A DNA stretch of 5,398 bases from contig CADBOW010000114.1 in the NCBI GenBank assembly GCA_902796375.1, forward strand, positions 1-5,398, written 5' to 3'. A program made the translations under genes and the position numbers. This document shows positions 1 through 5,398 of this stretch, one piece after another. This DNA is from an uncultured Lachnospiraceae bacterium (GTDB taxonomy: Bacteria; Bacillota; Clostridia; Lachnospirales; Lachnospiraceae). Within the stretch, counting starts at the first letter, position 1, and each line of letters starts with the position of its first letter. The notes under the pieces are model-generated. The model did no database searches. It was given only the letters and a program-made list of their open reading frames with translations, and was not told the DNA's origin.

Positions 1-119
1 GTCTGCTTCGATCCGTTCGCGTACATTTTGAACCGTTTCATTATGCGATAAAATCTCTCAAAAGTAAACTGATTTTTTAAAAAAAGTATTCATTCCGTTT
101 CGTATCGCGGAAACCAAGC
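1..119. other. AT-rich left-edge intergenic region with T6A7 palindrome
   Basis: No gene could be confidently placed here. A run of six T followed by seven A (73-85) gives a perfect 12-bp palindrome. A weak GTTTC/GAAAC stem lies at 97-114. On the minus strand an ATG at 41-39 opens a frame to the left edge (13 complete codons, starting MKRFKMYANG). Its upstream sequence has only a weak purine stretch (GAGAG, over 10 nt away), so this may or may not be the start of the next gene. Confidence 0.35.
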
Positions 120-146
120 TGAGCCACGAGAAAAACCCGTGGCTCA
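120..146 (-). terminator. GC-rich hairpin just after the tubulin-like gene, possible terminator
   Basis: A perfect 9-bp inverted repeat: TGAGCCACG (120-128) pairs with CGTGGCTCA (138-146) around a 9-nt loop. Two more pairs (117-118 with 148-149) are possible beyond one mismatch. It starts 8 nt after the TAA of the tubulin-like gene. In the direction of transcription the following bases are AGCTTGGTTTCC, a poor T-tract, so it may stop transcription only partly, act as an mRNA 3' stabiliser, or allow read-through to a gene left of the window. On the plus strand there is no T-tract either. Confidence 0.5.
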
Positions 147-153
147 ACTGCAT

Positions 154-2649
154 TTATGCCATATTTGATTCATCCATATGAAGTCCGAAGAATGCAGACC
201 GGTCGATGGAATCATAGGATTTCTTCAGCTCATCGATACACTGAAGCTGTTCCTTCGGAACGTTTACATACATATCCTCCATGGAGATCTCGGTCTCACC
301 GGCATTCAGCGTAATGGTATCATCCAGCTCATTGTACGGCTCCGAAACCAGAAGCTGTCGAACTGCCTCCGAGAAATAGGGCATGTTCTGCGGCAGCGAA
401 ATGATCCGCTGCATTTCCAGGAATGTAAGTCCGTCCTTCTTCAGCTGACACAACTGCTTCTTCTGAATCTTCTCCGTTGCGCCCTGCACGAAGGCCCGGG
501 CTGCCCGATTCATGATATCCTCCCGCTGGGCATTCGAGGCTGATACAAACATCATATTGGATTCCTGCAGCGTGATGGGCTTGTCCGAAAATGCTGCAGC
601 GATCAGCTTCTCCGGTGCATACGCGCCGATCCCCACCAGAAGATTCCGGTAGATCTTCTCCATCTCCTGACGGATCGGAACCACACGTCCGTTATCAATA
701 TCCGCCTCATGCCCAACCATCAGCTGGATCAGGCCCTTACGAAGATCCTCGATCTTATCCTCTGTAACATAATCCGACGGCAGATACTCGCCGCGGTTCG
801 CATTCTTCATCATGTAGCTGATGACGTTCTGACCGGAAACCGCCAGATCCTCCACGGAATTCCAGAGATCCTGATCAAACCGGGAATAGATGTCGGAAAT
901 CTGCTCTGCCCTCTGACGCAGCATACGGATCACATCACCGAATACCTCCTGGTCGTTCAGGCCCTCACGGATGGCCTTATGTTCCGTCTCCAGAACCTGC
1001 TTTACACTGGCGTCATAATATCCGCGTTCCGTCTCACGCTTTGCGGAAGGAAAAGCGAAGAACCGCTTCTGCACGATCTGCAGAATAGAGTCGATGATAC
1101 GCTGATACTCGCCGCTCTCCATGGGAGTACGGCACATTTCTTCCAGAGTCTTTGCCTCAGCCACCATGCCGGTATCCGCCTCCAGATTCTCGAAGCCCTT
1201 CGAGCCGATCATCTGAACCGTAAGGAAGGGACCATATTCCCGGAGATACTCCTGAATATGGTTTTCCAGCGAAGACATCATGCTGTTTTTAATATACTTG
1301 ATGATCACAGGTACTTCCCGCTTGAAGTTCTCCAGCTGGTGCGGTACCGAGGTGCGGAACTCATCCTCACCCTTCTTGATCTGCTTATAATTCGGCCGCT
1401 GAATGGAAGCCACACGCAGAAGACCGTTTGCCTGTAAATGGATCTCTTCTCCGGGGCCGCCCTCCAGAAAGTCACGGATCTCGCCGAAGCTTTCCCTGAG
1501 GTCCGCCTTCATCTTCTCGGTATTTGAGACCGGCTCATGGATCCGCTTATATGCTTCCTTGAACACCTGGAACTCACAGATATTTTCGATCTCACGGATC
1601 GGGATCCGGTAATCGGACTCATTCAGAACCTTAAACAGCCGGGATCCCGCCTTGTCAAAGAAGGCATCCCGGAGCAGCATCTGTGTTCCTTCTTCCCTGC
1701 GGCTTCCCACGTACTTTACGCAGGTCAGCTTATATAGGAAATATGCGATATCGGTATAGATCACGCCCTCCGGAAGATATCCCTGATCATCTTCCTTTCC
1801 GGATACGAGCATGCAGGAATCGAAAATATTTTCCTTAATGGACAGGCGATGGTTTCCGCTTTCAAAGACATAAGCCTCGTCACGCTCCTTCAGCGTCATC
1901 AGGCTCTCCATCTCCTGGAGTGTGGCATATGCATTTGCCTCCAATACTCCCCGCTTCTCCCAGTCGATGGAAGCATTTGCAAAAAGCACATCCGGCGTCA
2001 GGAGACATCCGCCCACGCGGAAATTATGCCATTTCTTGGATCTGGCATAAGCCCGGATATTATAGGTAATGTCCGCCAGAATACCGCTTCCGGTTCCGCC
2101 GGAAAGTCCGCTGACGATCATAACGTCCAGCTTGCCGGATTCCGAACGGTTATAAACCTCATCCAGCTTCTCAAAAAGAAGGATCCTCATATCCTCATAT
2201 GCATTTGAAAACATAAGACGGCCGATCTGCCGGTTTCCCTTGGCTCCGTCCCGTCCTATGGACATAACCGGAAAATCAGGACGCATCCATTTGGCGATGG
2301 TGCTCTGCACCGGCCCCTCAGCCGTTCCGGTCTCCAGGATCTTCTCCAGATTCTGCCGGTAGATACTGATCACCTCCATGGCATTCAGACCCACGCCCTC
2401 TCTGGCATCCTTGATCGTGGCTTCCATCTCGGGAATATCGGAATCCACCAGAAGATAATGTACATTATCCTCCTTTGTGACCTTCCCCTGCATCATCCTC
2501 TTATATGCAGTAACGCACTGACGACCGATCCCTCCGAGACCGATCAACAGAAAATCCCCGTAAAACTGATTCTCCTCTTCTGCTTTGTTTAGAATCCGTA
2601 TCTGTCTTAGCTTACTGAATTCTTCCTTTTGCGTATCAATCAGAATCAT
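154..2649 (-). CDS. Large tubulin/FtsZ-like GTPase-domain protein (Tubulin_2-like)
   Basis: An 831-residue protein with no signal peptide or membrane segment, so presumably cytoplasmic. The N-terminal third looks like a tubulin/FtsZ-superfamily nucleotide-binding fold. It has a glycine-rich first loop, GLGGIG (37-42), after a hydrophobic strand. A VDSD strand end lies at 68-71, and GRDGAKGNRQIGRL at 132-145. The signature loop GLSGGTGSG is at 181-189, followed by a helix. GGCLLTPD is at 213-220, and NAYATLQEME at 239-248, where Asn239 sits like the guanine-contacting Asn of FtsZ and tubulin. I could not find a clean NxDxxD catalytic (T7) motif; the closest segment is YTDIAY (298-303). Residues from about 380 to 831 are charged, helix-rich and without a recognised domain, making the protein about twice FtsZ length. 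I place it with the Tubulin_2-like bacterial proteins, from memory of the family. The ATG start follows an AAGGAG box with a 7-nt spacer. Function is unknown; polymerisation or a scaffold role is inference. It has its own promoter and is unlikely to belong to the B12 operon. Confidence 0.9.
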   Translation of the reverse strand: MILIDTQKEEFSKLRQIRILNKAEEENQFYGDFLLIGLGGIGRQCVTAYKRMMQGKVTKEDNVHYLLVDSDIPEMEATIKDAREGVGLNAMEVISIYRQNLEKILETGTAEGPVQSTIAKWMRPDFPVMSIGRDGAKGNRQIGRLMFSNAYEDMRILLFEKLDEVYNRSESGKLDVMIVSGLSGGTGSGILADITYNIRAYARSKKWHNFRVGGCLLTPDVLFANASIDWEKRGVLEANAYATLQEMESLMTLKERDEAYVFESGNHRLSIKENIFDSCMLVSGKEDDQGYLPEGVIYTDIAYFLYKLTCVKYVGSRREEGTQMLLRDAFFDKAGSRLFKVLNESDYRIPIREIENICEFQVFKEAYKRIHEPVSNTEKMKADLRESFGEIRDFLEGGPGEEIHLQANGLLRVASIQRPNYKQIKKGEDEFRTSVPHQLENFKREVPVIIKYIKNSMMSSLENHIQEYLREYGPFLTVQMIGSKGFENLEADTGMVAEAKTLEEMCRTPMESGEYQRIIDSILQIVQKRFFAFPSAKRETERGYYDASVKQVLETEHKAIREGLNDQEVFGDVIRMLRQRAEQISDIYSRFDQDLWNSVEDLAVSGQNVISYMMKNANRGEYLPSDYVTEDKIEDLRKGLIQLMVGHEADIDNGRVVPIRQEMEKIYRNLLVGIGAYAPEKLIAAAFSDKPITLQESNMMFVSASNAQREDIMNRAARAFVQGATEKIQKKQLCQLKKDGLTFLEMQRIISLPQNMPYFSEAVRQLLVSEPYNELDDTITLNAGETEISMEDMYVNVPKEQLQCIDELKKSYDSIDRSAFFGLHMDESNMA

Positions 2650-2656
2650 GATTCTT

Positions 2657-2662
2657 CTCCTT
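2657..2662 (-). promoter_or_regulatory. Strong Shine-Dalgarno box of the tubulin-like gene
   Basis: The minus strand reads AAGGAG, 7 nt before the ATG at 2649-2647. This fixes the start of the 831-residue protein; no other in-frame start nearby has such a site. The box lies 3 nt downstream of the leader hairpin at 2666-2690, close enough for the hairpin to affect ribosome access. Confidence 0.85.
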
Positions 2663-2665
2663 AAC

Positions 2666-2690
2666 TACGAAGTTTCGCACCATCTTCGTA
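2666..2690 (-). promoter_or_regulatory. Perfect 7-bp inverted repeat (hairpin or operator) in the tubulin-like gene leader
   Basis: On the minus strand TACGAAG (2690-2684) is followed by an 11-nt spacer and the exact complement CTTCGTA (2672-2666). It lies between the predicted transcription start and the Shine-Dalgarno box, so it could fold in the mRNA leader or act as a dyad site for a DNA-binding regulator. There is no T-tract after it, so it is not an intrinsic terminator. The repeat is seen directly; a regulatory role is inference. Confidence 0.5.
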
Positions 2691-2709
2691 AACTGCCCGA
2701 CTGACAGTT
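2691..2709 (-). repeat. Small 5-bp hairpin next to the leader inverted repeat
   Basis: On the minus strand AACTG (2709-2705) and CAGTT (2695-2691) can pair around a 9-nt loop. It directly abuts the 7-bp inverted repeat at 2666-2690, so the leader could fold as two adjacent stem-loops. A 5-bp stem alone is easily a chance event; the adjacency is the reason for listing it. Confidence 0.3.
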
Positions 2710-2725
2710 CCCATACATAAAAGGA

Positions 2726-2754
2726 ATTATAACATATTATGTGCATTTTTACCA
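2726..2754 (-). promoter_or_regulatory. Extended -10 promoter for the tubulin-like gene
   Basis: The minus strand has a consensus -10 hexamer TATAAT at 2731-2726, preceded by TG at the extended -10 position (TGtTATAAT). At 17-bp spacing the -35 hexamer is TGGTAA (2754-2749), a poor match to TTGACA, but extended -10 promoters tolerate weak -35 elements. Surrounding DNA is AT-rich. The predicted start is near 2719, giving a leader of about 70 nt before the ATG. The pattern suggests the vegetative sigma factor and transcription separate from the cobalamin operon. Confidence 0.7.
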
Positions 2755-2786
2755 TCAGAAAGTAATATTTTTGTAAATAATACATG

Positions 2787-2807
2787 AAAACGAAACAATC
2801 CCGTTTT
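2787..2807 (-). terminator. Weak hairpin at the end of the cobalamin genes, possible terminator
   Basis: On the minus strand AAAACG (2807-2802) and CGTTTT (2792-2787) form a 6-bp stem with a 9-nt loop, extendable by two G-U pairs. It overlaps the stop codon of the cysteine-rich gene. The 3' arm is T-rich and the DNA beyond is AT-rich, but the stem is short and AT-dominated and there is no uninterrupted T-run. Termination here may be inefficient, with some read-through into the tubulin-like gene. Confidence 0.3.
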
Positions 2808-3051
2808 ACCCCGACATTTTCCGGATTTCCTCCAGTATCCGTTCATAATGGTCCGGATCATGAGGAAATGTACAGTTCACGCAGCTTTTTCTCCCGCTCC
2901 CGTCCTCACTGAACACCGGATTTCCGGGACATTCCGGATTCCGGTACAGCGGACAGTAGCAGAAGAGACAGTTCAGCTCCTCCAGCCCCGTATGACAGGG
3001 ATAATACCTGCATTCCGTATTCGCAAAGAATCTATGACTGTTTTCCGGCAT
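2806..3051 (-). CDS. Cysteine-rich small domain protein of the cobalamin operon
   Basis: An 81-residue protein with eight cysteines (14, 19, 28, 31, 33, 41, 57, 60) and histidines at 6, 20, 64 and 68. The layout CxxxxCH, CLFCYCPLY (28-36), CxxC (57-60) and FPHDPDHY (62-69) matches the 'cysteine-rich small domain' family (PF04071, zf-like) as I remember it. That family occurs as a short protein or fused domain beside cobalamin biosynthesis genes. The residues suit metal or Fe-S binding, but no function is established; a cobalt or redox role would be inference. The ATG lies inside the end of cbiA (20-base overlap, different frame), with GGGAG 6 nt upstream (3062-3058), so translation is probably coupled to cbiA. 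It is the last gene of the operon. No signal peptide or membrane segment is visible. Confidence 0.9.
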   Translation of the reverse strand: MPENSHRFFANTECRYYPCHTGLEELNCLFCYCPLYRNPECPGNPVFSEDGSGRKSCVNCTFPHDPDHYERILEEIRKMSG

Positions 3052-4429
3052 GATACTCTCCCATCCTTTCGATCAATGCGTCCAAAAGCTCCGGTTTCGA
3101 TGCATAGTAAAAATGCGGAAAGCCCCACAGGTGATCCCCGCCGGCATGCATGGCGGTCCTTGCCCGGCTCCCGTCAGGTCTGCAGATCACCATATCACTG
3201 CCCGGATCACTGCTTTCATAATAATGAAATTCATGTCCCTTCAGACCTGCATACATGGAATTCTCAGCCGAACGAAGATAGCCGAACCGGACCAGATGTC
3301 CTGTATACCGGCACTCCCCCTTCAGGACTCCCACCATGGGGTAGGCCTGTCCGGCCCGGTCATAGATGCTGTCATGGAGATACATGAAGCCTCCGCATTC
3401 TGCCAGAGAGGGTATCCCCTCTCCGATCCTCCGGCGGATCGATCTACGCATCTCTTCATTTTCCGCCAGTTCCTTCAGATGAAGCTCCGGATATCCTCCT
3501 CCCAAAAGCAGCCCGTCGGCCTCCGGAGGCAGGGATCTGTCGTGAATCGGAGAGAAAAAGAGCAGCTTTACTCCTCTTTCCTGAAAGACCTTCAGATTCT
3601 CCTGATAATAAAAGCAGAAGGCTTCATCCCGGGCAACGGCAAGGGTCAGCGATTCCCGCTTATCCTGTATAGCCCCATCCCCGGTAGTCACCGGAAGATC
3701 CGCCGCCTGTTCCATGATATTCCTGAGCAGGTCCGTATCCACCGTTTCCCCGATCAGCTCACTCATTGTATCGATCCTTCTGCCCAGCTGCGCGATTTCA
3801 TCCGGAAGCATCAGCCCCAGATGCCTGCTGTCCCAGTCCGCCGCCTCATTTCGCGGTACATACCCGGCAACGGATACCGGAAAGCCTTCCTCCGAAAGCC
3901 TTCGTTCCAGCTCGGTCCGAAACCTGCCGTAAAAATGCTCCGACATCCGGTTCAGCACAATGGCCCGGATCAGCCCCTCCGTATCATCCCGGAGGATCCC
4001 AAGGATCTCCGGGATCAGGGTCCGCCCGCTGCCACCGGCATTCACCACCAGAAGCACCGGCGTCTCCGTATCTGCTGCGATCTCATAACAGGAGCCCTCG
4101 GTTCCCGTCACCTCCAGGCCGTCATAGATCCCCATGACACCCTCCAGAACCGCGCAGGTTCCTTCGCTCTCCGCAAGACATTTCCGGATTCCTTCCCGGG
4201 ATTCAAAGAACCTGTCCAGATTACCGGAATCGGCATGCAGCACCTTCCTGTGAAACATGGGATCGATATAGTCCGGTCCGCATTTAAATACGGAGGGCTG
4301 CAAGCCTTTCCTCTGCAGAGTCCGAAGTAGCGCACAGGTGAAAACCGTCTTTCCACTCCCGCTTCCGGGGGCTGCCACCAGGATCCGCGGCAGTTTCCTG
4401 TATTCTGTTTTACCCGTTTTATTCTTCAT
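3032..4429 (-). CDS. cbiA: Cobyrinate a,c-diamide synthase CbiA
   Basis: This 465-residue cytoplasmic enzyme uses ATP and glutamine to amidate the a and c carboxylates of cobyrinic acid (EC 6.3.5.11), a late step of anaerobic cobalamin synthesis. The N-terminal dethiobiotin-synthetase-like ATPase domain has a P-loop, APGSGSGKT (20-28), then CGPDYIDPMFH (50-60), NLDRFF (70-75) and the acidic motif EGVMGIYDG (96-104). The C-terminal class I glutamine amidotransferase domain of the CobB/CobQ type has LLLGGGYPELH (about 307-317), the nucleophile elbow AECGG with catalytic Cys345, GHEFHYYE (398-405) and GFPHF with the likely catalytic His439. Length is normal for the family and no key residue is missing. 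Hydrogenobyrinate diamide synthase CobB is homologous, but the neighbouring fused CbiET and lack of aerobic-pathway genes make CbiA the better name. The ATG overlaps the end of cbiET by 11 bases and follows an AAGGA box; the cysteine-rich gene overlaps its 3' end. Confidence 0.96.
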   Translation of the reverse strand: MKNKTGKTEYRKLPRILVAAPGSGSGKTVFTCALLRTLQRKGLQPSVFKCGPDYIDPMFHRKVLHADSGNLDRFFESREGIRKCLAESEGTCAVLEGVMGIYDGLEVTGTEGSCYEIAADTETPVLLVVNAGGSGRTLIPEILGILRDDTEGLIRAIVLNRMSEHFYGRFRTELERRLSEEGFPVSVAGYVPRNEAADWDSRHLGLMLPDEIAQLGRRIDTMSELIGETVDTDLLRNIMEQAADLPVTTGDGAIQDKRESLTLAVARDEAFCFYYQENLKVFQERGVKLLFFSPIHDRSLPPEADGLLLGGGYPELHLKELAENEEMRRSIRRRIGEGIPSLAECGGFMYLHDSIYDRAGQAYPMVGVLKGECRYTGHLVRFGYLRSAENSMYAGLKGHEFHYYESSDPGSDMVICRPDGSRARTAMHAGGDHLWGFPHFYYASKPELLDALIERMGEYHAGKQS

Positions 4430-5398
4430 TCTTTTCCTTATCCTTATCCCGGGATCCGGTCCCTTCCAGAGTAAATGAGTAGATCGTCACCGGATTCCTC
4501 TCCTTCGGTATTTCTGCTCCACCCGGATCCTCGATCTCAGTCACGGCGATCCGTACACAGCGGGCATCGCTTACATCATACTCCCGGAGGATCTCTGCCA
4601 CCGTGTCCATGGTTCTCTCAGTGATCGCATTGATCACCACCCGGATCCTGCGGTCTCCGGAAGCCAGATGGTCCACGATCTCCCGGAGTCTGCCCGAGCT
4701 TCCGCCGATGAATACCGCATCCGGATCCTCCAGATCGCGCATCATCTCCACAGCCTCCCCCTCCAATACCGTCAGGTTCCCTGCAGACAGCTTCTCCCGG
4801 TTCCTCTGGATCAGCCGGACCGCATTCGGCTTCTTCTCGATGGTATAGACCGTAAGGGTGGGATCCAGTCCCGCGATCTCTATCGCAACCGAACCCGTAC
4901 CTCCGCCGATATCATAAACCACATCTCCCTTTCGGAGCTGCAGTCGACGGATGCTTTCGTGCCGGATGCATTCCTTCGTCATGGGGATCTTCTCCCTGAT
5001 AAATGCCGCATCATCATAGGCGGGGGTCAGAGGTTCCTTCTCCGGATCCGGATTCAGTAGAAAGAGACAGAAGCTTCCCTCTCCTTCAAAAGCCGCCGCC
5101 TCCTCAGGTGTTACATACAGGATCTGCTCCCCTGCATAGCTGAGATTCTTCCCGATGCAGATCCTGCAGGGAAGTCCGGCCCTGAGAAGTCCTTCCCCGA
5201 TACTGCGGATGTCCTCCGCTCCGCTCAGCAGGACGAATGCCTTGCTCTGATAACGCATCCGGCAGATCAGGGTATACAGCTCCTTCTCCCTTCTCTCCTG
5301 CTTCAGACCGTGAAGACTGAATAAGACGGCGTCATCATAGCTGATCCCGGCACCTGCCGCCAGACAGGACAGGGAACTGATCCCCGGAAGAACGGAAA
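4419..5398 (-). CDS. cbiET: Fused CbiE-CbiT cobalt-precorrin methyltransferase, N-terminus beyond window
   Basis: An open frame of 325 residues enters from the right edge and ends in TAA. A Met at 5258 is internal: upstream codons stay open to the edge and encode CbiE sequence. Numbered from the first complete codon, PGISSL (4-9), VLFSLHG (24-30) and GKNLSYAGEQI (82-92) belong to CbiE, a tetrapyrrole (SAM-dependent) methyltransferase acting at C5 of cobalt-precorrin-7. Roughly its first 80 residues are missing. CbiT follows from about residue 133: MTKE (139-142), the SAM-binding loop VYDIGGGTGS (160-169), TIEKKP (185-190), GEA (213-215) and FIGGSSG (229-235). CbiT methylates C15 and removes the C12 acetate carboxyl of cobalt-precorrin-6B. 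The fusion corresponds to CobL of the aerobic pathway; the gene is called cbiET here because of adjacent cbiA. The short charged tail doubles as the cbiA ribosome binding site. The gene overlaps cbiA by 11 bases. Confidence 0.95.
   Translation of the reverse strand, partial: SVLPGISSLSCLAAGAGISYDDAVLFSLHGLKQERREKELYTLICRMRYQSKAFVLLSGAEDIRSIGEGLLRAGLPCRICIGKNLSYAGEQILYVTPEEAAAFEGEGSFCLFLLNPDPEKEPLTPAYDDAAFIREKIPMTKECIRHESIRRLQLRKGDVVYDIGGGTGSVAIEIAGLDPTLTVYTIEKKPNAVRLIQRNREKLSAGNLTVLEGEAVEMMRDLEDPDAVFIGGSSGRLREIVDHLASGDRRIRVVINAITERTMDTVAEILREYDVSDARCVRIAVTEIEDPGGAEIPKERNPVTIYSFTLEGTGSRDKDKEKNEE
4435..4439 (-). promoter_or_regulatory. Shine-Dalgarno box of cbiA inside the cbiET tail
   Basis: AAGGA lies 5 nt before the cbiA ATG and is the second of two tandem AAGGA copies (the first at 4445-4441). 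Both lie in the codons for the charged C-terminal tail of CbiET (DKDKEKNEE). This placement, with the 11-base overlap of the genes, points to translational coupling. Confidence 0.7.

Noticed and set aside
1..41. Possible start of another minus-strand gene (MKRFKMYANG...)
   Set aside because: Only 13 complete codons are visible and the upstream Shine-Dalgarno match is weak and too far away, so it is mentioned but not called as a gene.
709..1437. A 242-codon plus-strand open frame opposite the tubulin-like gene
   Set aside because: Its composition (Leu, His, Ile, Arg rich, no domain) fits an antisense shadow, no clear ribosome binding site or promoter was seen, and the opposite strand codes for the conserved long protein.
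2650..2805. Possible riboswitch or small RNA between the cobalamin and tubulin-like genes
   Set aside because: No B12-box-like or other riboswitch core could be recognised; the gap is adequately explained by a weak hairpin, a promoter and a short leader.
3050..4330. A 426-codon plus-strand open frame lying almost wholly opposite cbiA
   Set aside because: It mirrors a well-supported enzyme with all its motifs. Its translation is rich in Arg, His, Pro and Ser with no recognisable domain, as expected when GC-leaning codon use removes stops on the opposite strand.
4108..4356. An 82-codon minus-strand frame inside cbiA
   Set aside because: It is in another frame within the P-loop region of CbiA, has no independent signals and shows no domain.
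1..5398. CRISPR array, insertion sequence, tRNA or phage features
   Set aside because: No regularly spaced repeats, transposase motifs, terminal inverted repeats or tRNA-like cloverleaf were seen on either strand.
154..5398. Idea that the tubulin-like protein belongs to the B12 pathway
   Set aside because: It shares strand and proximity only. A separate promoter, a 156-base gap and no known link between tubulin-like proteins and corrin synthesis argue against it.

Overview
The window looks like a chromosomal segment from an anaerobic Firmicute of class Clostridia, most likely Lachnospiraceae or a relative. This is inferred from the anaerobic-type cobalamin genes, strong AAGGAG-like ribosome binding sites, a TG-extended TATAAT promoter and a large tubulin-like protein of a kind I associate with that group. 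No rRNA, tRNA or other taxonomic marker is present. All four well-supported genes lie on the minus strand, so transcription runs from right to left.

Right part (about 2806 to 5398): the 3' portion of a cobalamin (vitamin B12) biosynthesis operon. In transcription order it contains a fused CbiE-CbiT methyltransferase whose N-terminus lies beyond the right edge, then CbiA (cobyrinate a,c-diamide synthase), then an 81-residue eight-cysteine protein of the 'cysteine-rich small domain' family. The genes overlap by 11 and 20 bases, and each downstream ribosome binding site lies inside the preceding gene, so translation is probably coupled. CbiT and CbiE carry out late methylations and the C12 decarboxylation of the corrin ring. 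CbiA amidates the a and c side chains of the resulting cobyrinic acid. The small cysteine-rich protein has no established function. The operon promoter and any cobalamin riboswitch would lie to the right of the window.

Middle (2650 to 2805): a 156-base AT-rich gap. A weak hairpin spans the end of the cobalamin genes. It is followed by a good extended -10 promoter and a leader of about 70 nt with two adjacent small hairpins and a strong ribosome binding site. This suggests the next gene has its own transcription unit.

Left part (154 to 2649): an 831-residue protein with an N-terminal tubulin/FtsZ-like GTP-binding domain (GLGGIG, GLSGGTGSG and NAYATL motifs) and a long helix-rich C-terminal region. 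It matches the Tubulin_2-like group of poorly characterised bacterial proteins. It has no obvious functional link to B12 synthesis and is the least understood gene here. Eight bases after its stop is a GC-rich hairpin with only a poor T-tract. The remaining left edge (1 to about 119) is AT-rich, with a T6A7 palindrome and only a weak candidate start of another gene.
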